Shown here: positions 8,512 to 15,553 of the stretch, piece after piece
How the letters are laid out: every line of letters starts with the position of its first letter
Numbering within the stretch: position 1 is the stretch's first letter
Origin: Streptomyces sp. NRRL F-6492
GTDB lineage: Bacteria; Actinomycetota; Actinomycetes; Streptomycetales; Streptomycetaceae
Direction: 5' to 3'
Length of the DNA: 64,000 nucleotides
NCBI RefSeq assembly: GCF_001280125.1
Contig: NZ_LGEG01000001.1
Span: 209,049-273,048, forward strand
The notes under the pieces: model-generated
The model's database searches: none
What the model saw: the letters and a program-made list of their open reading frames with translations, nothing else
What the model was told of the DNA's origin: nothing
Translations under genes and position numbers: made by a program

Positions 8512-8550
8512 CTACCGGCCCCGGGCAGGCGTTCCGCCCGGGGCCGGTAG
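8512..8550. terminator. Hairpin between pbpA and pknB
   Basis: A 15-bp perfect inverted repeat (8512-8526 with 8536-8550), loop 9 nt. On the reverse strand it lies after pbpA and before pknB, so it can attenuate read-through. A TAGCGT hexamer overlapping its edge (8509-8514, reverse) could be the -10 of a separate pknB promoter. Confidence 0.7.
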
Positions 8551-8590
8551 CTGATACCCGACCGGTACCTGGCCCCTGCCGTGCCGGGGA

Positions 8591-10057
8591 TCATCCCCGG
8601 GTCTTCAGGACCGCCTTCATCACGGCCTTCGCGATCGGGGCGGCCAGGCCGCCACCGCTGATGTCCTCGCGGTTCGTGCCCGCCGAGTCCTCCACGATGA
8701 CGGCGACCGCGACCGGGGAGCCCTCGGAGGTCTTCGCGTACGAGATGAACCAGGCGTAGGGGCGCTTGGCGTTCTTCGCGCCGTGCTGGGCCGTACCCGT
8801 CTTGCCGCCGACCTTCACGCCGTCCGCCTTCAGGTCGGCGTTGCCGCCGGTGCCGTTGGCGACGACGTTCTCCATCATCTGCTGGAGCTTCTGGGCGGTC
8901 TCCTGCGAGACCGGGCGGCTCAGCTCCTCGGGCTCGTTCTTCTTGACCAGGTCGACGTTCGGGGCGCGCAGCTCGTCGATCATGTACGGCTTCATCAGCT
9001 TGCCGTCGTTGGCGATCGCCGCCGTGACCATCGCCATCTGGAGCGGGGTGGTCGCGGTGTTGAACTGGCCGATGGAGGAGAGCGCGTTGCCGCCGCGGTC
9101 GGACTTCTTGTCGTAGACGGAGGCGGAGGAGCGGACCGGGGTGAACTGCTCGGCGTTGAAACCGAACTTCTCGGCCATCTCGACCATCTTGTCGCGGCCG
9201 ACGTCGTCGCCGAGCTTCGCGAAGACCGAGTTGCAGGAGATCTCCAGCGCCCTGTTCAGGCTGGCGTTCGCGCAGCCGCTGGCGTGGTTGACCATCTCCT
9301 TGGTCGAGAGGGGGATCTTCCAGCCGTCGGGGGTGTCGGTCGGCGCGTTGATGTCGTCGACCTTGCCGTTCTCCAGCGCGGCGGCGGCGGTGACGACCTT
9401 GAAGACGGAGCCGGGCGGGTAGATCTCGCGGAGCGCCCGGTTCAGCTTCGGCTTGTTCTTGTCCTTCTCCAGCGCTACCCAGGCCTCCTCGTCCTTGCCG
9501 GAGTAGCCGGCGATGGAGGAGGGGTCGTACGAGGGGGTGGAGGCCATCGCCAGGATCTTGCCGGTCTGGGGCTCGATGGCGACGACGGCGCCGGTGTTCT
9601 TGCCGAGGCCCTCGAAGGCGGCCTTCTGCGCGGCGCCGTTCAGGGTGGTGATGACGTCTCCACCCTTCTTCTGCTCGCCGGTGAACATGGCGAGGGTGCG
9701 GTCGAAGAAGAGCCGGTCGTCGTTGCCGGTGAGGATGCCGTCCTCGAGCTTCTCGATCTGGGTGGCGTCGTAGGCCTGCGAGGCGAAGCCGGTGACCGGG
9801 GCCCACATGGGGCCGTCGACGTAGGTCCGCTTGTACTTGTAGTACTCGTCCTTGGAGTCGACGGAGCCGGTGATCGGCTTGCCGTCGACGATGATGTTGC
9901 CGCGCTCGTTGGCGTACCGCTCGATGCGGACACGGGTGTTCTTCGGGTGCGTGGTCAGCTCGTCGGAACGGACGAACTGCACCCAGTTGTCCCGCAGGAG
10001 CAGGGCGAGGATGAGCAGGCCGCAGAAGATCGCGACCCGCCGCAGCGGCTTGTTCAC
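8591..10057 (-). CDS. pbpA: Penicillin-binding protein 2 family transpeptidase PbpA
   Basis: A 488-residue class B penicillin-binding protein with one N-terminal membrane helix (7-23). The transpeptidase motifs are SVFK (Ser217-Lys220), SCN (274-276) and KTG (419-421). It cross-links peptidoglycan and pairs with the adjacent SEDS glycosyltransferase. The GTG at 10057 overlaps the TGA of the rodA/ftsW gene (GTGA), so the two are translationally coupled. The frame continues upstream but only as a shadow of rodA. In mycobacteria PbpA acts in division and is under PknB influence; the same arrangement here supports a shared role. Confidence 0.94.
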   Translation of the reverse strand: MNKPLRRVAIFCGLLILALLLRDNWVQFVRSDELTTHPKNTRVRIERYANERGNIIVDGKPITGSVDSKDEYYKYKRTYVDGPMWAPVTGFASQAYDATQIEKLEDGILTGNDDRLFFDRTLAMFTGEQKKGGDVITTLNGAAQKAAFEGLGKNTGAVVAIEPQTGKILAMASTPSYDPSSIAGYSGKDEEAWVALEKDKNKPKLNRALREIYPPGSVFKVVTAAAALENGKVDDINAPTDTPDGWKIPLSTKEMVNHASGCANASLNRALEISCNSVFAKLGDDVGRDKMVEMAEKFGFNAEQFTPVRSSASVYDKKSDRGGNALSSIGQFNTATTPLQMAMVTAAIANDGKLMKPYMIDELRAPNVDLVKKNEPEELSRPVSQETAQKLQQMMENVVANGTGGNADLKADGVKVGGKTGTAQHGAKNAKRPYAWFISYAKTSEGSPVAVAVIVEDSAGTNREDISGGGLAAPIAKAVMKAVLKTRG

Positions 10058-11496
10058 GGACGGACCACCTGGGTCATCTCGGCGTCGGGGGACGGGGCGG
10101 GCGCGGGCGCGGGACGGCGCGCGGTGTCGCTGATCCGGATCAGGATGCCGATCAGTGCCCAGTTGGCGATCACGGAGGAACCGCCGTACGCGAGGAACGG
10201 CATGGTCATGCCGGTGAGCGGGATGAGTCCCAGGACACCGCCGGCGACGACGAAGATCTGGAGCGCGAAGGCGCCGGAGAGGCCCATCGCGAGCAGCTTG
10301 CCGAAGGGGTCGCGCGCGGCGAGGGAGGTGCGGACACCGCGCTCGACGATCAGCCCGTAGAGGAGCAGGAAGACCATCACACCGGTGAGGCCGAGCTCCT
10401 CGCCGACGGTGGCGAAGATGAAGTCGGAGTTGGCGGCGAAGCCGATGAGGTCGGAGTTGCCCTGGCCGAGGCCGGTGCCGAGGATGCCGCCGGAGCCGAA
10501 GGACATCAGCACCTGGGTCATCTGGTCGCAGGCGTACGCCATGTTGCTGTCGGCAGGCGCCGTCTTCAGGCACTCGAAGGGATCGAGCCAGGCCGCCACG
10601 CGGGACTGGACGTGGCTGGCGAAGGAGCTGACGGCGACCGCGCCGCCCGCCGCCATCAGCAGACCCATGACGATCCAGCTGGTCCGCTCGGTCGCCACGT
10701 ACAGCATGATCACGAACATGCCGAAGAACAGCAGCGAGGTGCCGAGGTCGTTCTCGAAGACCAGGATGAGGAGGCTGACCGCCCAGATCGTCAGGATCGG
10801 GCCGAGGTCGCGGCCCCGGGGCAGGTAGAGACCCATGAAGCGGCGGCTGGCCAGGGCCAGGGCGTCCCGCTTCACCATCAGGTAGCCGGAGAAGAACACC
10901 GCGAGGACCAGCTTGGCGAACTCGCCCGGCTGGATCGAGAAGCCGCCGACCCGGATCCAGATCTTGGCGCCGAAACTGTCCGTGCCGAGGCCCGGCACGA
11001 GCGGCAGCAGCAGGAGGACGAGGGCGACCACCATGGAGATGTACGTGTAGCGCTGGAGGACCCGGTGGTCCTTGAGCAGCAGCAGCACGCCCACGAACAT
11101 GGCGATGCCGATCGCCGAGTACATCATCTGGCTGGGGGCGTCCGGGCTGAAGCTCTTGTAGAGCCGCATCGAGGTCGCGATCAGCCGCGGCGACTGGTCC
11201 AAGCGCCAGATCAGCACCAGGCCCATGCCGTTCAGCAGGGTCGCCAGGGGCAGCATCAGCGGGTCCGCGTACGGGGCCCACTTCCGGACCACCAGGTGTG
11301 CGACGCCCGCGAGGAGGGCGAGGCCGAGGCCGTACCCGAGCATGCCGGCCGGGACCTTGCCGTCGATGGCCAGGCCGACGTTGAGGTACGCGAACACCGG
11401 GATGACGACGGCGAACGCGAGCAGCGCCAGCTCGGTGTTACGACGGCTCGGCGCCTCGATCGCGCCGATGGTGGTCGTGTTGGTGACAACGCTCAT
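10054..11496 (-). CDS. rodA: SEDS-family peptidoglycan glycosyltransferase (RodA/FtsW)
   Basis: A 480-residue polytopic membrane protein with about 12 helices. SEDS hallmarks are present: the region around SFAKLVLAVF with QPGEFAK, FENDLGTSLL, and near the C-terminus PLTGMTMPFLAYGGSS. It polymerises lipid II glycan chains together with its PBP partner PbpA encoded just downstream. ATG at 11496; a G-rich stretch before it is a plausible ribosome site. It follows the PP2C gene by 27 bp. Whether it acts in elongation or septation cannot be told from sequence; the actinobacterial naming varies between RodA and FtsW2. Confidence 0.92.
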   Translation of the reverse strand: MSVVTNTTTIGAIEAPSRRNTELALLAFAVVIPVFAYLNVGLAIDGKVPAGMLGYGLGLALLAGVAHLVVRKWAPYADPLMLPLATLLNGMGLVLIWRLDQSPRLIATSMRLYKSFSPDAPSQMMYSAIGIAMFVGVLLLLKDHRVLQRYTYISMVVALVLLLLPLVPGLGTDSFGAKIWIRVGGFSIQPGEFAKLVLAVFFSGYLMVKRDALALASRRFMGLYLPRGRDLGPILTIWAVSLLILVFENDLGTSLLFFGMFVIMLYVATERTSWIVMGLLMAAGGAVAVSSFASHVQSRVAAWLDPFECLKTAPADSNMAYACDQMTQVLMSFGSGGILGTGLGQGNSDLIGFAANSDFIFATVGEELGLTGVMVFLLLYGLIVERGVRTSLAARDPFGKLLAMGLSGAFALQIFVVAGGVLGLIPLTGMTMPFLAYGGSSVIANWALIGILIRISDTARRPAPAPAPSPDAEMTQVVRP

Positions 11497-11523
11497 GGTG
11501 GTGAAAGGCCCCCCTACGGGTGC

Positions 11524-13014
11524 TTACTGCTTGCCGCAGTTCGAGGCCAGCTTCTGCTCCTCCCCGGTGAGGGTGGGACCCGGGGACGGAGCGGCTGTGG
11601 TGGGCTTGGAGTCGGGGGTGGCGGTGCCGTCGGGCTTCTGGGCCGGCGGCTTGCTCGCCTGGTCGGCGGCCTTCTCGGCGGCGGCGCGGCGCTGCTCGGT
11701 CTTCTTGCAGGCGGAGGCCTGCACGGCCAGCTCGGTGATCTTCGTCTCGGCCTTGCCGAGGCTGCCGCCCGCGATCGTGTTCTCGACCTGCTTCCGCTGG
11801 TAGGCGGGGAGGTACTTGAGTTCGATCTCGGGGTGGTCCTTCTCGACCTTCGACAGCGAGACCCACGCCAGGTCCTGGCTGATGCCCTGGTAGAGCGCCA
11901 CGTGCTGGTCCTTGGAACCCACGAAGTACTGGGTCTGCGTCCAGCGCCAGCCGCCGTAGAGGCCGCCACCGAGGAGAGCGAGGACCAGGACGAGGAAGAA
12001 GGAGCGCTTGAGCCACTTGCGGCCCTTGCGCGGCTTCACGAAGTCGTCGTCGGTGTACGACTCGAAGGAGCCCTCCGGGGGCATCCCGTCGTAGCCCTGG
12101 TCGTCGCCGCTGCCGGGCGGGCCGAAGCCGCCGGCCGGGGGCTGCCGGTGAGAGGCGTGGCGGCCGAGCCCGGAGGCGCGGCCGGCCGGGGTCTGCATGG
12201 CCCCGCCGTCGTTCAGCTGGGCCTGGTTCTCGGCGACCGCGCCCACGATGACCGGGGTGTCGCTGAGGTGGCCGGCGAGGGTGTCGCCGCCGTCGACGTC
12301 GAGGACGTCGGCGACGATCACCGTGATGTTGTCGGGGCCGCCGCCGCGCAGCGCGAGCTGGATCAGCTCCTGCACGGTCTCCTGCGGGCCCTGGTAGCTC
12401 GCGAGGGTGTCTTCGAGCGTCTGGTGCGAGACCACGCCGGACAGGCCGTCGGAGCAGATCAGGTAGCGGTCGCCGGCCCGGACCTCGCGGATGGAGAGGT
12501 CGGGTTCGACGTGGTCGCCGCTGCCGAGCGCGCGCATGAGGAGCGAGCGCTGCGGGTGGGTGGTGGCCTCTTCCTCGGTGATCCGGCCCTCGTCGACGAG
12601 CCGCTGGACCCAGGTGTGGTCCTGGGTGATCTGGGTCAGGACGCCGTCGCGCAGCAGGTAGGCGCGCGAGTCGCCGACGTGCACCAGACCGAGCCGCTGG
12701 CCGGTCCACAGGAGGGCGGTGAGCGTGGTGCCCATGCCCTCCAGCTGAGGGTCCTCCTCGACCATCATCCGCAGCTGGTCGTTGGCGCGCTGCACCGCCG
12801 TACCGAGCGAGGTGAGGATGTCGGAGCCGGGGACGTCGTCGTCGAGCGTGACGAGGGTGGAGATCACCTCGGAGGAGGCGACCTCACCGGCGGCCTGGCC
12901 GCCCATGCCGTCGGCGATGGCGAGGAGCCGGGGGCCGGCGTAGCCGGAGTCCTCGTTGCCCTCGCGGATCATGCCCTTGTGCGAGCCCGCGGCGAATCGC
13001 AGCGACAGAGTCAT
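11524..13014 (-). CDS. pstP: PP2C-family serine/threonine phosphatase PstP
   Basis: A 496-residue protein phosphatase that should reverse PknB phosphorylation. Metal-binding acidic residues are visible: Asp22 (GNEDS), Asp35 (ADGMGG), Asp189 (CSDGLSG) and Asp228 (GGGPDNIT). The catalytic domain (1-235) is followed by a linker, a membrane helix near 365-385 and an extracytoplasmic tail of about 130 residues rich in Ala/Lys with a Pro-rich C-terminus. ATG at 13014 is preferred because PP2C homology begins there (LSLRFAAGSHKG) with AGGTG upstream; the frame is open for 20 more codons to 13074. Confidence 0.93.
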   Translation of the reverse strand: MTLSLRFAAGSHKGMIREGNEDSGYAGPRLLAIADGMGGQAAGEVASSEVISTLVTLDDDVPGSDILTSLGTAVQRANDQLRMMVEEDPQLEGMGTTLTALLWTGQRLGLVHVGDSRAYLLRDGVLTQITQDHTWVQRLVDEGRITEEEATTHPQRSLLMRALGSGDHVEPDLSIREVRAGDRYLICSDGLSGVVSHQTLEDTLASYQGPQETVQELIQLALRGGGPDNITVIVADVLDVDGGDTLAGHLSDTPVIVGAVAENQAQLNDGGAMQTPAGRASGLGRHASHRQPPAGGFGPPGSGDDQGYDGMPPEGSFESYTDDDFVKPRKGRKWLKRSFFLVLVLALLGGGLYGGWRWTQTQYFVGSKDQHVALYQGISQDLAWVSLSKVEKDHPEIELKYLPAYQRKQVENTIAGGSLGKAETKITELAVQASACKKTEQRRAAAEKAADQASKPPAQKPDGTATPDSKPTTAAPSPGPTLTGEEQKLASNCGKQ

Positions 13015-13077
13015 GCGCACCTGCCCTGTCGACGCTGCATCGGGGTACAGCCGGTCTCGACCCACACTGCCCACCCT

Positions 13078-13126
13078 CCGGTCGCTCCGGTCACTTCAGT
13101 CGCTCCGGACGCTTCAGCCGCTCCGG
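13078..13126. repeat. Degenerate short direct repeats upstream of the phosphatase
   Basis: Three imperfect 16-18 bp units sharing CTTCAG(T/C)CGCTCCGG lie in the 177-bp gap between fhaB and the phosphatase gene. I see no clear promoter elements there, so the phosphatase is probably read from the fha promoter. Confidence 0.5.
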
Positions 13127-13191
13127 CCGGGAGCGCGGCGGGGACCGCCCCGGCTCGCTCGCTCCGCTCGCGCCTCTTCATGATGCAGCCA

Positions 13192-13713
13192 CTACTTCCG
13201 CAGCTCGATGACGGTCTTGCCGATGCGGATCGGCGCGCCCAGCGGAATGGGCGTGGCGGTGGTGAGACGGGCCCGGTCGAGGTACGTGCCGTTGGTCGAC
13301 CCGAGGTCCTCGACGATCCACTGGCCGTCCCGGTCGGGGTAGATCCGGGCGTGCCTGCTGGAGGCGTAGTCGTCGTCGAGGACGATCGTCGAGTCGTGTG
13401 CCCGGCCCAGCGTGATCGTCTGGCCCTGGAGGGCGACGGTCGTGCCGGTGAGGGTGCCCTCGGACACGACGAGCTTGGTCGGGGCGCCACGGCGCTGGCG
13501 ACCGCCCGTGTTCTGCTGCTGGCCGCGCTGCTGCGGCGGCGCGGAGGCCTGGCGCGCGGCCTGCTGGGGCCGCGCCTCCTGGCGCCGCGAACCGCGCTGG
13601 GTGACCCGCGTACCGAAGAGGTCGCTACGGATGACCTGGACGGCCACGATGACGAACAGCCACAGAACGGCCAGGAAACCCAACCGCATGACCGTCAGGG
13701 TCAGCTCTGACAT
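13192..13713 (-). CDS. fhaB: FHA-domain membrane protein FhaB
   Basis: A 173-residue protein with an N-terminal membrane helix (about 8-28), a Gln/Arg-rich linker, and a C-terminal FHA domain (about 98-165). The phosphothreonine-binding core is intact: GR at 103-104, SSRH at 118-121 and NGT at 141-143. It should read PknB-phosphorylated partners at the membrane. Its ATG lies 10 bp after the fhaA stop, and it belongs to the fhaA-fhaB-pstP-rodA-pbpA-pknB run on the reverse strand. The mycobacterial equivalent is FhaB/FipA, linked to division under oxidative stress. Confidence 0.93.
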   Translation of the reverse strand: MSELTLTVMRLGFLAVLWLFVIVAVQVIRSDLFGTRVTQRGSRRQEARPQQAARQASAPPQQRGQQQNTGGRQRRGAPTKLVVSEGTLTGTTVALQGQTITLGRAHDSTIVLDDDYASSRHARIYPDRDGQWIVEDLGSTNGTYLDRARLTTATPIPLGAPIRIGKTVIELRK

Positions 13714-13723
13714 TGCCCCCGCT

Positions 13724-14578
13724 TCACCCTTCGGCTTGCCGGTAAACGATGGTGGTGCTGCCCACGACGATCCGCGAGCCGTCGCGGAGCGTAGCGCGGG
13801 TGGTGTGCTGCCCGTCCACCACGATGCCGTTGGTGGATCCGAGATCCTGGATCGTCGGGGGCGTTCCGGTCCGGATCTCGCAGTGCCGGCGGGAGACGCC
13901 GGGATCGTCGATCCTCACGTCCGCGTCGGTGCTGCGGCCGAGGACCAGGGTCGAGCGCGAGATCTGGTGGCGGGTGCCGTTGATCTCGATCCAGCGGCGC
14001 GTCTGGGTGCCCGCTCCGCCGTGGGTGGCGGGGCCGGGCATGGCGCCGGGGCCGCCGGAGGGGCGGCCCGCGGCGGCCTGCGGCCGGTGGCCGGGCGCGC
14101 CGGGAGGCGGGGAGGCGGGCATGGGCGGGGCGCCGGCCGGGGGGTACCCGTAGCCGTCGCGGCCCTGCTGCTGTCCGGCCGAGGGCGGCTGCGGCTGTGA
14201 CGTACTCGACGCCAGCGTGCGGCTGCGGACGCGGTACAGGCCGGTGTCGAGGTCCTCGGCCTTCTCCAGGTGGACCTTGATCGGTCCCATGAAGGTGTAC
14301 CGCTGCTGCTTAGCGTAGTCCCTGACCAGGCCGGCGAGCTCGTCGCCGAGCTGGCCCGAGTAGGGGCTGAGACGCTCGTAGTCCGGTGTGCTCAGCTCGA
14401 CGATGAAGTCGTTGGGCACGACGGTCCGCTCGCGGTTCCAGATCTGCGCGTTGTTGTCGCACTCGCGCTGGAGCGCGCCGGCGATCTCGACCGGCTGGAC
14501 CTCGGACTTGAAGACCTTGGCGAAGGTGCCGTTGACCAGACCTTCGAGACGCTGCTCGAAACGCTTCAGGACTCCCAT
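13724..14578 (-). CDS. fhaA: DUF3662 and FHA domain protein FhaA
   Basis: A 284-residue cytoplasmic protein. The N-terminal DUF3662 domain (1-115, starting MGVLKRFEQRLEGLV) is followed by a Pro/Gly/Ala linker and a C-terminal FHA domain (about 195-284) with LGRSTDADVRI, SRRHCE and NGI motifs. In mycobacteria FhaA binds the phosphorylated pseudokinase domain of MviN and holds back wall synthesis. A strong GGAGGAGG site lies 8 nt before the ATG. It is the first gene of the reverse operon, and the 550 bp upstream should hold the main promoter. Confidence 0.94.
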   Translation of the reverse strand: MGVLKRFEQRLEGLVNGTFAKVFKSEVQPVEIAGALQRECDNNAQIWNRERTVVPNDFIVELSTPDYERLSPYSGQLGDELAGLVRDYAKQQRYTFMGPIKVHLEKAEDLDTGLYRVRSRTLASSTSQPQPPSAGQQQGRDGYGYPPAGAPPMPASPPPGAPGHRPQAAAGRPSGGPGAMPGPATHGGAGTQTRRWIEINGTRHQISRSTLVLGRSTDADVRIDDPGVSRRHCEIRTGTPPTIQDLGSTNGIVVDGQHTTRATLRDGSRIVVGSTTIVYRQAEG

Positions 14579-15128
14579 GGGGCACCTCCTCCGTCGTTGT
14601 CGTCCTGGTACTGCTTACTGATCGTATCCACGCGTCGGGAAATCGGCTGGTTCCCCTTCTCTGCCCTGTGGACGAGTGTCACCTCTCACAGGTTGCCCCC
14701 ACGGATCGTAGAGGCGGCCTGTGGACAGTGTCCCGCACCCGGCTGTGTAAGTGGGGGCACGGTCCGAGGTCCGGGCGGTCCGTCCGCGTTCCTCCCCTTC
14801 GCTCCCCCCGTTTCCCGTCGTTTCTCCCGGCTCCGTCCCGCCCCGTCCTGCCGGCCCGCTCCCTCTCCGTCCGTCCCCTTCTGCTCCGGCCGCGGCTCCG
14901 GCAACCCCCCTCGCCGTCCTCCCGCCGCCCTCCCGCCCCCTCCTTCCGTCCTCCTCCGTCCCGTCCCGGACCGCCCTACCCCTGTCGTTCCTCCTGTCAC
15001 TCCTTCACCTTGGTCTCCGCGTGTGGAGCCGAAACAACGGATGTGAATCGACGGTCTGCGACGTGCTAATCTTCTGATGTCGCCAGGCGCTCCCACCGAA
15101 AAGTGAGAGGGCCCGGAGCACACCCAAT
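14579..15128. other. Intergenic region: fhaA promoter side, DnaA-box matches and pyrimidine-rich tract
   Basis: This 550-bp gap between fhaA (-) and tRNA-Leu (+) has no convincing gene. It holds two DnaA-box-like 9-mers on the reverse strand (14667-14675, TCGTCCACA; 14720-14728, CTGTCCACA). From about 14790 to 15010 the plus strand is almost purely C/T with G, with only about six A residues in 220 bases. The fhaA promoter should lie in 14600-14700 but I cannot fix its hexamers; the tRNA promoter should lie in 15040-15120. Confidence 0.6.
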
Positions 15129-15215
15129 GCGCGGGTGGCGGAATAGGCAGACGCGCTGGATTCAGGTTCCAGTGCCCGAAAGGGCGTGGGGGTTCAACTC
15201 CCCCCTCGCGCACCA
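15129..15215 (+). tRNA. tRNA-Leu (CAG anticodon)
   Basis: An 87-nt class II tRNA including encoded CCA. The acceptor stem pairs GCGCGGG with CTCGCGC, with one G-U. The anticodon stem CTGGA/TCCAG flanks the loop TTCAGGT, placing anticodon CAG at 15163-15165. A long variable arm (TGCCCGAAAGGGCGT) and a GGGGG/CCCCC T-stem with TTCAACT loop confirm leucine type. It decodes CUG, one of the two main Leu codons in this GC-rich genome. Confidence 0.96.
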
Positions 15216-15248
15216 GAGGACACCTCTGAAGGTGTCTGGCAGTACCGA

Positions 15249-15288
15249 CGAAACGGTCGGCATCGTGATCACGATGCCGACCGTTTCG
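15249..15288. terminator. 40-bp perfect palindrome after tRNA-Leu
   Basis: A perfect uninterrupted 40-bp palindrome (two 20-bp arms, no loop; centre TGATCA) followed by TTTT on the plus strand. It lies 34 nt after the tRNA 3' end and should terminate it. Confidence 0.8.
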
Positions 15289-15290
15289 CT

Positions 15291-15389
15291 TTTCCCGTCG
15301 TCCGGTTTCCCGTCGTCCGGTTTCCCGTTGTCCGGACGGGAGTGGCCCGTCGGCCGGACGGGAGTGGCCCGTCGGCCGGACGGGAGTGG
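15291..15389. repeat. Two adjoining tandem arrays downstream of tRNA-Leu
   Basis: Array one is three 15-bp units of TTTCCCGTCGTCCGG (15291-15335; last unit has one change). Array two is two full 22-bp units and a partial third of ACGGGAGTGGCCCGTC(GGCCGG) at 15336-15389. The CGTC(G/C)GG core is shared and partly inverted between them. The remaining 160 bp to the kinase gene shows nothing else clear apart from a -10 element. Confidence 0.8.
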
Positions 15390-15541
15390 AGTGAGGTGAC
15401 CCACACCGGTCCACACCCTGTCGTGGGGAGGGCGACGGCGGTGGAAGGAGCCACGGCACCGCACGCGAGCTGTCCGGACCCATGACCTTCGTCGCGGAAG
15501 GGTGAGACGAAAGGGGGAAGGCCGGGGGCGGCGCCTCTGCC

Positions 15542-15547
15542 TAGGGT
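15542..15547 (+). promoter_or_regulatory. Likely -10 element giving a leaderless histidine kinase mRNA
   Basis: TAGGGT lies exactly 6 nt before the GTG start at 15554, the spacing expected when transcription begins at the start codon. No ribosome site is visible. Confidence 0.55.
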
Positions 15548-15553
15548 GCGGGC

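Noticed and set aside
10612..13710. Forward ORF of 1032 codons across rodA, PP2C and fhaB
   Set aside because: It is the complement frame of three real reverse genes whose families are unmistakable; the product is His/Arg/Asp-rich noise.
15129..15389. Integrated element at tRNA-Leu
   Set aside because: No integrase, no duplicated tRNA 3' end and no composition change were found; only short tandem repeats follow.
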